Both the position numbers and the translations under genes were made by a program. DNA of 64,000 nucleotides from Isochrysis galbana. Taxonomy: Eukaryota > Haptophyta > Isochrysidales > Isochrysidaceae. The notes under the pieces were generated by a model. That model had not been told where the DNA came from, searched no databases, and saw nothing but the letters and a program-made list of their open reading frames with translations. The stretch spans positions 497,481 to 561,480 of the forward strand of contig CM030932.1 in the NCBI GenBank assembly GCA_018136815.1, given 5' to 3'. The first letter of the stretch is position 1; each line of letters starts with the position of its first letter. Shown here one piece after another: positions 30,780 through 43,736 of this stretch.

Positions 30780-32470
30780 ATGAACAGCAGAGGAGCGATG
30801 GCGTCGGCGGCTTCGCGGCGCGCCGCTTCTCCGTCCCTGTGGGCCTTGGGGCCCTGGGCTCGATCGCGTGTGGCCCGACTCGGCCTGACGCTCTGCTGGC
30901 TGCTCTGCGCGGCCGGCGCGGTACCCGAGGGCATGGTACGGCTGGGAGGAGGCCGCTTCGTGATGGGAGCAGATGAGAGAGAAGAGGGAGAGAGGAGAAG
31001 TAGAGACGACCTGGAACCTCAGGTGAGCGATTAGGAGGGAAAGCGGGCGATGGGGAGGGGGGAAATGGGGCGCAGGCACGACCTGGAGCCTCAGGTGAGC
31101 GATGGGGAGGCAAGAGGGCGTGGGGGAGAGGGGGCGGTAGGGAGCCGGGACACCTCCTGAACGGTCATGGGCGATGGGTACGCGGGGAGAGGAGGGAAGG
31201 GACGAGGGATACGTGGGAGCTACAGCTCAACAATAGAGTAATTTGGTTCAAGTCATCCTGTCAGCCACTGCTACTGACTGCCGCCCCGCTCGCACCGCCC
31301 TCTCTCCGTGCAAAGGAGGTGTCCGTGCAGGAGTTCTACCTCGATGTGACGGCTGTTACCAACGAACAGATGCGGCGCTTTCGCAAAGTGCGCGCGCGCG
31401 ACCGAGCGTCGGCCGGTGGGCGCGTCCACCTCCCAATGCTAAGGTGCTCCCTGCTGCCGCCGCAGGAGTCGGCCTACCGGACCGACGCAGAGCGGTACGG
31501 CTGGTCGTTTGTGCTCGAGATACACGCGACAGAGGCGGCACGGCGCGCCAGCAACCAGACGGTGAAGGAGGCACCGCACTGGCTTGTCGTGCCCGGCGCG
31601 TGGTGGCGCTACCCGCAGGGCCCCGGCTCGAGTATCCGGGAGCGGCTGCACTACCCTGCCGTCCACATCTCGTACAACGATGCCAAGGCCTACTGCCGGT
31701 GGGCCGGCAAACGGTTGCCCACCGAGACGGAGTGGGAGGCGGCGGCACGCCGGCCGCACACGGGGCTGGGCGCGCCGACGAAGCCTTACCCGTGGGGCGA
31801 TGAGCGGCCGCGCAACGGCAGCATCTGGCGGCTCAACTTGTGGCAGGGCGACTTCCCACACTCGGACGCGGCGCTCGACGGCTACGCGGGCGTCGCGCCC
31901 GCCGACGCGTATGCTCCGAGCGAGGCGGGCCTGTACAACATGCTTGGCAACGTGTGGGAGTGGACGAGCACCTGGTTCTCCAAATCGTCGGGCCAGCGCG
32001 TGTTGCGCGGCGGCTCGTACCTTGACTCAGCCGATGGCGCGTTCAACCATAAGGTGACATGTGCCACGCGGATGGGCAACACCGAGGATTCGTCCGCAGA
32101 CAACATGGGCTTCCGGTGCGCCAAGTCGGTTGAGGGCGCACCACGACTCGAGCCGCAGACATACCGTTACAGCCAGGCCAAGCGGAAGCGGCCGCCACCC
32201 GGCGTGGGCGACCCGCTCAAGGACGGCGGGCAGGCTGCGCAGGAGATGGTGCAGGCCATCGCCGCCGAGCGCGGTGCCGAGGGGCTGCAGGCGTGGATGG
32301 ACAAGATGGGGATGGGCCTCGACGTCATGAACGCGGCGGACGCGCAGCGCAAGCAGGAAGAGCGGCGCGCACGGCTGCAGCGGGAAGTAGAGCGCGCCGA
32401 GCGCGAGGAGCGCGAAGCGCACAGCTTCGATGACCTGCGCGACGAAGATATCGACAAGTCCGAGTTGTGA
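30780..32470 (+). CDS. SUMF2: SUMF2-like (FGE paralogue) ER-lumenal protein with C-terminal KSEL, three exons
   Basis: FGE-sulfatase-domain proteins act in the ER; SUMF1 converts the sulfatase Cys to formylglycine, while SUMF2 lacks that activity. Exons 30780-31022, 31316-31387 and 31466-32470 (GT-AG) give 439 residues (433 from the next Met). A hydrophobic stretch (about 33-47) is the likely signal peptide. The domain runs from PEGMVRLGGGRFVMGA (49-64) through EFYLDVTAVTNEQ, YPAVHISYNDAKAYCRWAGK, TETEWEAAAR, NMLGNVWEWTSTWF (263-276), RVLRGGSYLDSADG (283-296) to MGFRCA. The two catalytic cysteines of SUMF1 fall on D292 and A297 here, as in SUMF2. A roughly 110-residue acidic/basic tail, likely coiled coil (QRKQEERRARLQREVERAER), ends in KSEL, an ER-retrieval-like signal. 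Confidence 0.9.
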
Positions 32471-32934
32471 GGGCAGACCGTGGCTGTCATCACGCGTAGC
32501 GCCCGAACGGGACCATCTGCGAGCACGGCGAAGAAGCGAACACTCCTGCTCTTGTGCATGCTTCTTGCAGCCGTCGACCGCTTGCTTGGTGTGCGACGCG
32601 CGTCCATGGGGTGGGGCGCGCAGTCAATGCTACGACGCTGTTCGGCGCGGTGCCCGCGCGCCCGTGAAAGCGAGCAATTGAGCGCCTACGCTTTCGCGGG
32701 GGCTTGTCTCGAGGTATTGCTGAGGTCGTGGGATGCGTGTAATTTGGTGGAGATAGTGAAGAAGCGCAGCGAGTGCGCAATTTCGGGGCTGCCGCCAAGC
32801 ATATCCGGAGATGAAGACAGGCAACAGTAGGGTTGTGCAGCTACTGCTTGCGCCAGCCGTGCAGGATTGTACCGGTTGCTGAGGGGGGCCAATGTGCGTA
32901 TGCTAGCATACGAGCTGTTGCGGGTAGGGGGGGG
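32471..32934. other. 3' flank of the SUMF2-like gene, nothing assigned
   Basis: Short overlapping frames only. Confidence 0.35.
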
Positions 32935-33350
32935 TTGACAAGCCACGCTAGGTTCGCCAAGGGCGTCCTCTCTCCCTCTCCAGAGGGCTCCGCCCCCTTT
33001 AGGTGTCAAAGAGTCTCTCCCTCTTCAAAGAGTTCTCCCCTCCCCTTCCCGTATTCCTCGGAGGTTTCCCTGCGTTCGTTTGTCTTCTGTGCGTGTCATC
33101 CGGACCCTTTCCCTTTCTTTACCCATCCGCCTCGTTTTCTTCCCCCCCTTTCCCACTCCTTGGTGTTTCTTTTCCACCTTTCACCTTTCGCTCAGAGCTC
33201 TCGCCTGCGCGGCCTTGTCCATGTTTCTATGTTGCTGCTTTCTGGCGGCTATGCCACTCTCGTCTTCTCTCTATCCCTCGTGGAGTTCCGCCATTGTTTC
33301 CTAGTCGTTGCGGGAGTCCCAATGCTCCTCCTATCCGTCAATTATAAGTG
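32935..33350 (+). repeat. C/T-rich retroelement-like leader segment
   Basis: The segment CAGAGGGCTCCGCCCCCTTTAGGTGTCAAAGAGTCTCTC has a counterpart in position and words at 21780-21830 (GCCGCCTTTTAGGTTTCCCAAAGAG). Three overlapping frames of 74-172 codons through it are Phe/Leu/Ser-rich and not credible proteins. Confidence 0.3.
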
Positions 33351-33533
33351 AAAGAGTGCCCGTGCTTGGTAGCACTTGGCACTTAGTGAGTAGCTGTTCG
33401 GTGGGGCCGTGCTGTTGTAGTTGTTGTACGCACGAGTGCGCTGCCTGCTCTGTAAGTGCAGTGCACTAATATGCAATATGGTAATTATCTACTAGATATC
33501 TAGACGCTAGACGCTCGGCCAATTGCTATCCAC

Positions 33534-34212
33534 CTAAATAAATATAGATCGTGCGCGGGAGATAATGCGTAATGCGGGGAGAAAACTATAAGAGTCTCTA
33601 GGCGTCAAAAAGTTATATTTGTATAATTGCGATACTTGTTTCCACTTTCCCGAGAGGACCGGTAACCTTTTTTCCCATCTTAGTGTGGATTTTTGTGTTT
33701 TGGTTTTCCTCGAAGCGATGAACGCTTTAGTCAAGCCCCTGACATTTACATCCTCCAGCGTTGTGTGCGCGCCTTTTAGCGTGTATTCTTGAGGTATCGG
33801 ATACGCCATTTCCGCCGGGCCATCGTACGCTCGTCCCCACTTCAGCGGGGTGTATAGTTCGTCGGGTAGTAGTTGCGGGCTGATCCGCTCGTGGATGTGG
33901 GGCTCTCCCATGACGTTGAGCTGGACTTTGTGGTAGTCGCCTCTTCGGCGCAGATAAAAGTTATGGTCTTTGTCCACTAGGACCTCGCCTAGATCGTGTG
34001 CGTCCGGATCTTCCTGGGGGACTAACTCTTGCTCCTCCGGAGCCGGGGGCGGGGTCTTCGCTTGTTTTCTAAGAAGGTTCATATAATCGAATGTGGTATG
34101 TATTAGTCTTGATCTCGTCCATTCAGAAATCTTTTCCCACGACTTAAGAAAGGGGCCTACCGATATGTAATTTCCCCTATGGCGTATCCAACGTTCTCCG
34201 TCCGGCAGGTAA
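33534..34212 (-). pseudogene. LINE-type fragment, probable C-terminal part of ORF2
   Basis: The minus-strand frame is open upstream of its first Met (34082): DGERWIRHRGNYISVGPF and EKISEWTRSRLIHTTF read in frame back to the edge of the 34215 structure. Then follow DLGEVLVDKDHNFYLRRRGDYH and WKQVSQLYKYNFLTPRDSY to the stop at 33534. Base composition is less GC-rich than the host genes. The pattern W...Y....PRD...L resembles the end of L1/Tx1-like ORF2 proteins. It may belong to the same element as the RT fragment at 36151-36839; the enzyme centre is missing between them. Confidence 0.4.
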
Positions 34213-34397
34213 TAGGGCGGTCAAACAGTGTTTTTTTATAAGGGGTGAAAAAATGACCATCTCAGAATTGAGGAAATTTGAGGATTTTTTTCGGGAGAAA
34301 GTTCCCAATACACCCAACTAGCACATATCCGGGGCCCATTAGGACCCAGACCCCCCCTTGGGCCCCCACAACAAAACGTAATCAAAAACTGACAAAA

Positions 34398-35154
34398 AAA
34401 AAACCTTTTAATATTCTTACCGCACTCGCGGCGAATGGAACCACTACCCACTACAAGTAGCACGTAGCATACTCTCTACACCCCCATTCCCCGGCCCTTC
34501 TCCCCCCGCCATCAGGCGGCTCCCCCCGTACACTACTAGGGGGATTGGGGTGGAGGGCTTAGATATGGTCCGGTGGCCCGCGCCACCCCCGGTGATCTTT
34601 CCCCCCCTTCCTCCTGTGTCTCCGAGTGGGCGGCCCACTCTGTCTCGTCTTATCCTGTAAACAGGCGCGAGACTTACCGATTTTCCGGTGGGCGGAGCTC
34701 TCGCTCGCGCCCACCCCCTTTTCCGCGCTCTCTCTCCCCTCTCCTGCGGCACGCGCGATGGCGCGCCTGCGGCAGGCCTCCAGCTGCCCTGTGGCGGCCC
34801 CTGGAGGCTCCTGGAGTCCAGCTCAGGGGGCAGAGGAGGCTGGGGCTGGGCCCTGGCCTCCCCTGCCTCTCCCTCGCTGGCGCTCCCGAGCCTCTGGGGC
34901 CCCCAGTCTGCACCTGTCTGCCTGTCGACCAGGGGGGGAGGGGGGGTTGGAGCAATGGGCTGGTCACGAGGGGCCAGGATGGGCGAATGGGGCGAGCCTG
35001 TGGGGAAGGGAGTGGGTCAGTAAGGCAGTGGCCTCCTGGCAAGCCATCAGGCATGCCAGGAGGATGGGTGGTTCCTCCCCCATGGCAGGGGAGGAGTGGA
35101 GAGAGGGGGGGGCTCGTGCCCCCCCATGGGTCAACCAAGTATAAACTTAGTTTC
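34398..35154 (-). mobile_element. HP-B retroposon, full-length copy with 19-bp TSD
   Basis: It is flanked by taatcaaaaactgacaaaa (34379-34397 and 35155-35173). The 5' hairpin (CTAAGTTTATACTTGG, one G-T pair) and GGGGGGGCACGAGCCCCCCC are at the right end. The 3' end CGGTAAGAATATTAAAAGG plus T-run is at the left. The minus-strand frame 35138-34674 (154 codons, MVDPWGGTSPP...) is Pro/Gly/Arg-rich. The insertion splits the left arm of the 34215 structure and is therefore younger than it. Confidence 0.88.
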
Positions 35155-35200
35155 TAATCAAAAACTGACAAAAGACGCTAAAATCGCAAAAGCTTAAAAA

Positions 35201-35990
35201 GCCCAACTTCGAACCGATGCCGGGCGCGCTGCGTGGCCGTTTTCGACGATCCATCCGGATGAGGGACCCCACCAGATACTAAATACACAGGATTCACCCG
35301 GATCGTCACGCCAATCGGGCAGGCCGCGCGCCGAACCCTCGTCGAAATCACCCATCCGCCGAGCCCATTGAACGTTGAGCCGTCGCCGAGGGAGGCCCGG
35401 AGAGCCCAACTTCGAACCGATGCCGGGCGCGCTGCGTGGCCATTTTCGACGATCCATGGCCCGCCAGATACCAAATACACTGGATGCACCCGGATGGTCA
35501 CGCCAATCGGGCAGGCCGTGCGCCGAACAGTCGTCGAAATCACCCATCCGCCGACCCCACTGAACGTTGAGCCGTCTCCGAGGGAGGCCCGGAGAGCCCA
35601 ACTTCGAACTGATGCCGGACGCGCTGCGCGCCCGTTTTCGACGATCCATCCGGATGGGGGGCCTCGCCAGACACCAAACACACAGGGGCCACCCACACAG
35701 TCACGCCAATCGAGCGGGGCGCGCGCCGAAATCTCGTTGAAATCAGCCATCCGTGGAGCCCATTTGACGGTTGACGTCTCTAAGGGAGGCCCGGAGAGCC
35801 CAACTTCGAACTGATGCCGGACGCGCTGCGCGCCCGTTTTCGACGATCCATCCGGATGAGGGCCTCCGACAGATACCAAATACACAGGGGCCACCCACAC
35901 AATCACGCCAATCGGGCGGGCCGCGCGCCGAAACCTCGTTGAAATCAGCCATCCGTGGAGCCCATTCGACGTTTGACGTCTCCGAGGGAG
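35201..35990 (-). repeat. Four tandem repeats of about 190-203 bp within the HP-D element
   Basis: GCCCAACTTCGAA recurs at 35201, 35404, 35596 and 35798. Each unit contains TTTTCGACGATCCATCCGGATG-like and CACGCCAATCGGGC words. On the minus strand each encodes about 63-66 residues (ADFNEVSARGPPDWRDCVGG, then FGI..., then SGWIVENGRAARPASVRSW), but indels put units in different frames. Confidence 0.85.
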
Positions 35991-36150
35991 GTGCCGTCAT
36001 GTCGACGTCGTTGTCAGGCGGCGCGGCGGCCTGTGGGCGCTTGGGCTCCGGCGGTTTGGGGCGGCCCCGTTGGGGCGTCGTGACGGCGGGGGGCTGGGAG
36101 GTGGGAGCGGTCGGCGCGCGCTCCATCGCTAAAACTATAACAATAGTTTT
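35743..36150 (-). mobile_element. HP-D retroposon 5' end with hairpin and short reading frame
   Basis: Hairpin AACTAT-TGTT-ATAGTT (about 36131-36148), then TTAGCG and ATGGAGCGCGCGCC (ATG 36126). The 127-codon frame starts MERAPTAPTSQPPAVTTPQ, similar in character to the HP-A start MERAATAPEPQ, and runs into the first repeat unit before a stop at 35743. The element should continue leftwards through the tandem repeats to about 34215. Confidence 0.65.
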
Positions 36151-36839
36151 TGAAGTTGGTCTTTCGAAATGATGTTCCCGATCACCTTTTTCAATCTATT
36201 CGTGAGTATCTTAGCTAGTATTTTGTAGTCGCTTTGGAGCAGCGTTATAGGTCTATAGTTCCTAGGGTCTCGTGTGTCTCCTTTTTTGTAGAAGAGTATT
36301 ATGTCTCCCTCTCTCATGGTCACGCTCAGATGCCCCTGTTCTAGCGCGTGGTTTAGGACTCTTAAGAAGTCGTGTTTGACTAGTTCTGTGAAGCTTTTGT
36401 AGAATTCCGCCGGAAGCGCGTCCGGTCCCGCGCTCTTGCCGCTGCCTATTTGTGCTATAGCGTCTATCATTTCTTCCATTGTGATTTTCCCCTCTATTAA
36501 TTTTTTGTCCCGCGTGTTTATGGGGTGTGCCTCCAGTGCCGCCTCTAGGTCGCGGTCTCTCTCGTGTTGCCTCTCTTGGTATAGCCACACGTAGTATTTA
36601 CGGAGCTCTTTGCGTATCTCCTCGTCGTCGGTGGTTGTGTCTCCCGCGTCGTGGCTTGGGGCGTTCCAGTCGCTTGTGACGTATAGTTCCGGGATTGCGC
36701 TGTTGGATGTCCGTGAGTGGAATTTTTGGAAGAACTCCTTCGTCATTCTTTCTTCACGCTTGAGGGAGTCGAAGCTCTCTTTGTTCGTGGGCCTGGATGC
36801 TCTCCGAATTGCGTCTATCGTGGCGGGTGGGATATGCGT
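36151..36839 (-). pseudogene. LINE reverse transcriptase fragment (N-terminal RT motifs)
   Basis: The frame is open from about 36838 (AIRRASRPTNKESFDSLK) and continues from Met 36746 with MTKEFFQKFHSRTSNS. It contains IGSGKSAGPDALPAEFYK and FYKKGDTRDPRNYRPITLLQ, then YKILAKILTNRLKKVIG, which are RT motifs 0-2 of non-LTR retrotransposons. It breaks off in KDQLQ, exactly where the HP-D hairpin begins, before the catalytic YADD-type motif. No endonuclease domain is present. It is a remnant and cannot be functional. Confidence 0.88.
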
Positions 36840-37142
36840 ATTTGGTACCTGGTGGGGTCCCCCATCCGGATGGATCGTCGAAAACGGCCACGCAGCGCGC
36901 CCGGCATCGGTTCGAAGTTGAGCTTTTCAAGCTTTTGCGATTTTAGCGTCTTTTGTCAGTTTTCGATTACGTTTTGTTGTGGGGGCCCAAGGGGGGGGTC
37001 CGGGGGTCCGGGTCCTAATGGGCCCCGGATATGTGCTAGTTGGGTGTATTGGGAACTTTCTCCCGAAAAAAATCCTCAGATTTCCTCAATTCTGAGATGG
37101 TCATTTTTCACCCCTAATAAAAAAACACTGTTTGACCGTCCT

Positions 37143-37625
37143 AGTATGTACAATAAGAGTATCTAATGTTATACTTAGAGTATTGCAGTAATAAAAGTAC
37201 CACAAGTACAGTACCGTACTGGTAACGGTACCGGTACCGGGTGAAGCTTCTCAAGACCCGGTGGAACCGGTATACGGTTTACGGTGGAACAACTAAGCAA
37301 ATTTCGAAAGAAATTTCCGCGAAATCCTGACCCCAGCCCCAAGTGGTGGGGACAGTACCCTAACTCTCCGTCATTAATACACAACTACTATTCCTAACGG
37401 CTAACGGGCACTTTGCACTCAGTTCTCAACTTTTCAACAGCGGTCGCGTAAATAACTCCTCTCTTCTCTATTCCAACCTTCAGAAGAAGCCACACGCCAC
37501 AAGCCACTCTCACTATCAATATAATCTCACTATCCATATAACTATTTCCCTACTCATCTCGGTGTACCTCCCTCTCTCTACAATAAAACACCGTCTCTCC
37601 CTATGAAGCTGAGTCTAGTAGTAAA
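37143..37625. other. Intergenic, with a palindromic block
   Basis: TACCGTACTGGTAACGGTACCGGTACCGGGTG (about 37211-37242) is a cluster of self-complementary ACCGGT/GGTACC words that can fold back. Nothing else assigned. Confidence 0.45.
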
Positions 37626-37640
37626 CCAGGGGTGACGAAG

Positions 37641-37704
<64 letters not shown>

Positions 37705-38400
37705 ACTCACTCAAACTCTAATATAACCGTCGTCCGTTTCCTCTCTCTCCTCCGTCCATCTCTTGCCCTCTCTCTCCCTCTCTCTCTCTTTCCCTCCCTC
37801 CCTCTCTCTCTCTCTCTCTCCCTTCTTAGTATATCTTCTGGAGCACTTTAACCTAACCATCTAACGCCCCCCCAAAAAAACCCGCCCGCCCCCAAACTCT
37901 CCCCCCCCCCCCCCCCCTCTCTCTTCTCCCCCTCCCTCTCTCTCTTTAACCTACTCTCTCTCTCCAATTCCCTCAAACCATGTGCCTCCCTCTCTCCCCC
38001 ACTGAGTAGTACCATCTGTCTCTACAATCGTTTCTCTCTACTACTCTGTCTCTCTCTCCGCCTCTCCGAATATCACGTAAATCTCTCTCTCTTTCACGTT
38101 ATTTCTCCCCCTCCCCCCTCTCTCTCCCCCTCTCTCTCCCTCTCTCTCCCTCTCTCTCTCCTCTCTCCCTCTCTCTCCGCTGCGCGGGGGGGCCTCTCTC
38201 GCGCCCACCCTCTCCCCCCCTCTTCCCCCCCTCTCCCCCCCTCTGCCCCCCCTCTCCCCCCCTCTGCCCCCCCTCTCCCCCCTCTCCCCCTTCCCTCCTT
38301 TCTCGCGCCCCCCCTCTCCCTCCCACCCTCCCTTCCTCTCTTTCCCCTCTCTCCTTTCCTCCTCCCCCCTTCCACCCCCCCTTCCCCGCGCGCCTCTTCT
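37626..38400. repeat. Polypyrimidine tract directly upstream of the kinase gene
   Basis: CT/CTC repeats, C-runs and (TC)n (about 37645-37695) on the coding strand end 20 bp before the kinase ATG. The tract is likely promoter or 5' UTR. Frames on the minus strand (38094-38558) are Arg/Gly/Glu simple sequence. Confidence 0.85.
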
Positions 38401-38420
38401 ACTTCCCCTCCTCGCTCCGA

Positions 38421-40786
<2,366 letters not shown>

Positions 40787-41850
40787 TGCGAGCGTGGCGC
40801 CGTGGTCATTCGCTTGCACGGCCGGAAGGCTTAACAAAGTCAGGTAGCTTCGAGCGCGGCGCCGGCTTGCTGGGCGAAAGGGACCAGTCGCGCGCCTCCT
40901 GGCTACCGAGGTGCGGAATCACCCCGACTCCTTGAGGATGATAGCATGGCCTGTGCTTCGCCGGGACACCTTGTTCTTTAATATTCCCCTTGGGTTGGAC
41001 GAGCCTGTCCATGGCCCTTGGGTACGCCTAACACCGGGGCCACACTGCGCCACGTCGTCGGGCGGCATTTTGTGAAGCGCCTCACTTAGCCCTCTCAAGC
41101 TGGTGTGTTCCGGGGATTAAGGCCAAGACATTCACGATGCGAGGGTGCGCCAACCGTCGACGTCTGCAGCATGATCTTCCGAATGTGCATTGCGTGCTGT
41201 TTAGTGCGGGGGGGGGGGGGGGGCAGGGCGGGGATGGAATGGGGCGGTTGGTAGCCAGGATGCTGCGGATAGATGCCGGGTGTTGCGCTTTTGACACTCG
41301 AGCGAAGAAGCCCTTGCGGCTCTCATCCATTCATCACGGCAAAGACGGAGCGGCAAGTGGCGGATCCTTCATGCGTGCCTCAGCCTCGACCGTGCCATCT
41401 TGTCGCCCGGCCGCCGGTGGGCAGTGTGGAAGGCATGCACACGTTCTGCTTTTTTGTGTGTTCATTTTCGACGAGTCCCTAGGGTTAAGCCGATTGTAGA
41501 TGTGGGCAGTCCTCTACGTCGTGCGCTCATGCTATATCTCCTCTGACACGGCAAGTGGAATCGTGCGTGCGTTCGCAGTGGCGGGGATTTTGCTCTTGCG
41601 CGCTCGAGTTTCTGCGTGCCTTGGGCCGCCTATTTTAATTTTCGAAGGTTCTTAGCTGATCGCGCCGTAGCCAGACCCGGCAGCACAATGTACAATGTGA
41701 ATCCGCGCAAGGCGCTCCACGCCCCACAAACCAAATTTACAAGAGCAGCGCCCCCTCCCCGCCCACCCACCCACGCCCACGCGGCGAGGTTCCCGGGTGC
41801 CGACTCGGCCGCTGGCGGCCGCTGCCCCTCCCTATGACCCACACACCCTC
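40787..41850. other. Intergenic, nothing assigned
   Basis: A G-run (about 41208-41223) and short frames on both strands without motifs. Confidence 0.4.
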
Positions 41851-41851
41851 A

Positions 41852-41890
41852 ACTATTAGTTCACCAATAGGGTCATGGAGCGCGCGCCGC
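41852..41890 (+). repeat. Orphan 5' hairpin module of an HP-type retroposon
   Basis: CTATT-AGTTCACC-AATAG followed by GGTC and ATGGAGCGCGCGCC. It carries the same GGTC spacer as at 29039 but a third stem sequence. Just downstream, CGCGAATCGACACTCGTTAG is shared with 22316-22335. Confidence 0.55.
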
Positions 41891-41980
41891 TCAGTCGTTT
41901 GTCGCATTTTCGCGAATCGACACTCGTTAGCGCGAATTTTCCTTCTTTCGGAATTTATCGTTCATGATTCTTTGCGCTCA

Positions 41981-42170
41981 ACTAAGTTTATACTTAGTTC
42001 GCCCAGGGGGGGGGCACGAGCCCCCCCCTCTCTCCACTCCTCCCCTACCATGGGGGAGGATCCACCCACTCTCCTGGCACGCCTGATGGCTTGCCAGGAG
42101 CACACAGCCCTGCTGGCGACCCATTCCTCTCCCCACACACAGGCCCGCCTGACAGGGTGTAGGGTGTATG
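41981..42170 (+). repeat. HP-B 5' segment, 3'-truncated or diverged
   Basis: Perfect hairpin ACTAAGT-TTAT-ACTTAGT, then TCGCCC and GGGGGGGCACGAGCCCCCCC. Sequence follows the HP-B 5' third (CTCTCCACTCCTCCCCTACCATGGGGGAGGA, GCCTGATGGCTTGCCAGGA) to about 42150 and then departs. No TSD was found. Confidence 0.7.
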
Positions 42171-42943
42171 GGTTCACGTTTACCCGGTGTTGACCCACTT
42201 TGCGTTAACACCTCCATTGGCCAGGTGTTGCACATGCGTTACCACTTCAATCTGCAAGTGTTGGTACCAGCAGCGGGTTAACACCACACTAACGGTGCTG
42301 TGCTGTGCACCCACGCACGCACCCACGCACTCACGCACTCACCGAATGCTACGTGCCGCGCGTGCGCGCGCACGAGGAGCTGTGCGGGTGTGGGGTGTGT
42401 GTGTGCTGGAAGTGACACTTCTGCCCTTTTGGGACGGCAGAGGACGGGGTTCCAGCCCCGCAACCCCGAAAGTGGCCTTTGGTGGGCACCAGCATCCTTC
42501 ATTGTAGCCCCAACGCGCCAAAATCTACTAAAAAAAACTCCCTGGCCACCGCGAAAAAACACCGCTTTGTCGTCGCTCGTACTCGCCACCATGAAACAAT
42601 TGGCTTCTGAAACTTTGCAGAAGCTCTTATCATAGCATGCGGCACCTCTCCATGCATTCACATCGACTTTTGGGTGCGATTGTGAAAAGTCGATTTTTCC
42701 CGTCCCACCTCTATCGGCTATCGGTCTTCGGCGCAAACCCGCGACTCGAGTCTCAAGTTCGGCCCCATCCTCCAGCGAAAACTCGAGTCTCGAGGTGATA
42801 GAGGGCGAAGACTGATGGAGCGTTGCGCGAGAGGAGCGGTGACCAGAGCGTTGCGGGACAACACTAGGGGCGGCCGCGCGCCGCGCTGGGCCTGCGTGCG
42901 CTTGCCATTTCTACGTCGTACCACATTCAAATACCTTTTCACA
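42171..42943. other. Intergenic, nothing assigned
   Basis: Repeated GTTAACACC/GGTGTTAAC words (about 42198-42300) and CACGCACGCACCCACGCACTCAC microrepeats; no supported gene. Confidence 0.4.
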
Positions 42944-42962
42944 TTGCCTCCTCTTGAAGCAA

Positions 42963-43717
42963 AAAAAAAACCTTCTAATATTCTTACCGCACTCGCGGCG
43001 AATGGAACCACTACCTACTACACATAGTACGTAGCATACTTTCTACACCCCCACTCCCCGGCCCTTCTCCCCCCGCCATCAGGCGGCTCCCCCCGTGCAC
43101 TACTAGGGGGATAGGGGTGAAGGGCTTAGATATGGTCCGGTGGCCCGCGCCACCCCCCGGTGATCTTTCCCCCCCTTCCTCCTGTGTCTCCGAGTGGGCG
43201 GCGGCTTCAGTCCCGACTTATCCTGTAAACAGGAGCGGGACTTACCAATTTTTCGGTGAGCGGAGCTCTCGCTCCGCCCACCCCCTTCTCCGCGCCCTCT
43301 CTCCCCTCTCCTGCGGCACGCGCGATGGCGCGCCTGCGGCAGGCCTCCAGCTGCCCTCTGGCGACCCCTGGAGGCTCCTGGAGGCCAGCTCAGGGGGCAG
43401 AGGAGGCTGGGGCTGGGCCCTGGCCTCCCCTGCCTCTCCCTCGCTGGCGCTCTCGAGCCTCAGGGGCCCCCACGCTGCACCTGTCTGCCTGTCGACCAGG
43501 GGGGGAGGGGGGGTTGGAGCAATGGGCTGGCCACGACTGGCCAGGACGCGCGAGGCAGGCGTGCCTGCCAGGGAGAGAGTGGGTCAGCAGGGCAGTGGCC
43601 TCCTGGCAAGCCATCAGGCATGCCAGGAGGATGGGTGGTTCCTCCCCCATGGCAGGGGAGGAGTGGAGAGAGGGGGGGGCTCGTGACCCCCCATGGGTCA
43701 ACCAAGTATAAACTTAG
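42963..43717 (-). mobile_element. HP-B retroposon, full-length copy with 19-bp TSD
   Basis: It is flanked by ttgcctcctcttgaagcaa (42944-42962 and 43718-43736). It is nearly identical in length and sequence to the copy at 34398. The 5' hairpin is at the right, followed by GGGTCACGAGCCCC, in which one change weakens the second hairpin. The 3' GAATATTAGAAGG plus T-run is at the left. Confidence 0.9.
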
Positions 43718-43736
43718 TTGCCTCCTCTTGAAGCAA

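Larger units (their letters stand above)
34215..37141. mobile_element. Composite element with about 310-bp inverted ends flanked by TA
   Basis: Left end GGGCGGTCAAACAGTGTTTT and right end (complement) GGACGGTCAAACAGTGTTTT begin arms that stay inverted-repetitive for about 310 bp: left 34215-34397 continued at 35174-35290, interrupted by HP-B; right 36838-37141. TA lies immediately outside both ends (34213-34214, 37142-37143), as for Tc1/mariner-type insertions. Inside are an HP-B copy, four tandem units of about 190-200 bp, an HP-D 5' end, and a LINE RT fragment. Alternatively the arms are the 3' ends of two HP-D copies in opposite orientation. No transposase was seen. Confidence 0.6.
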
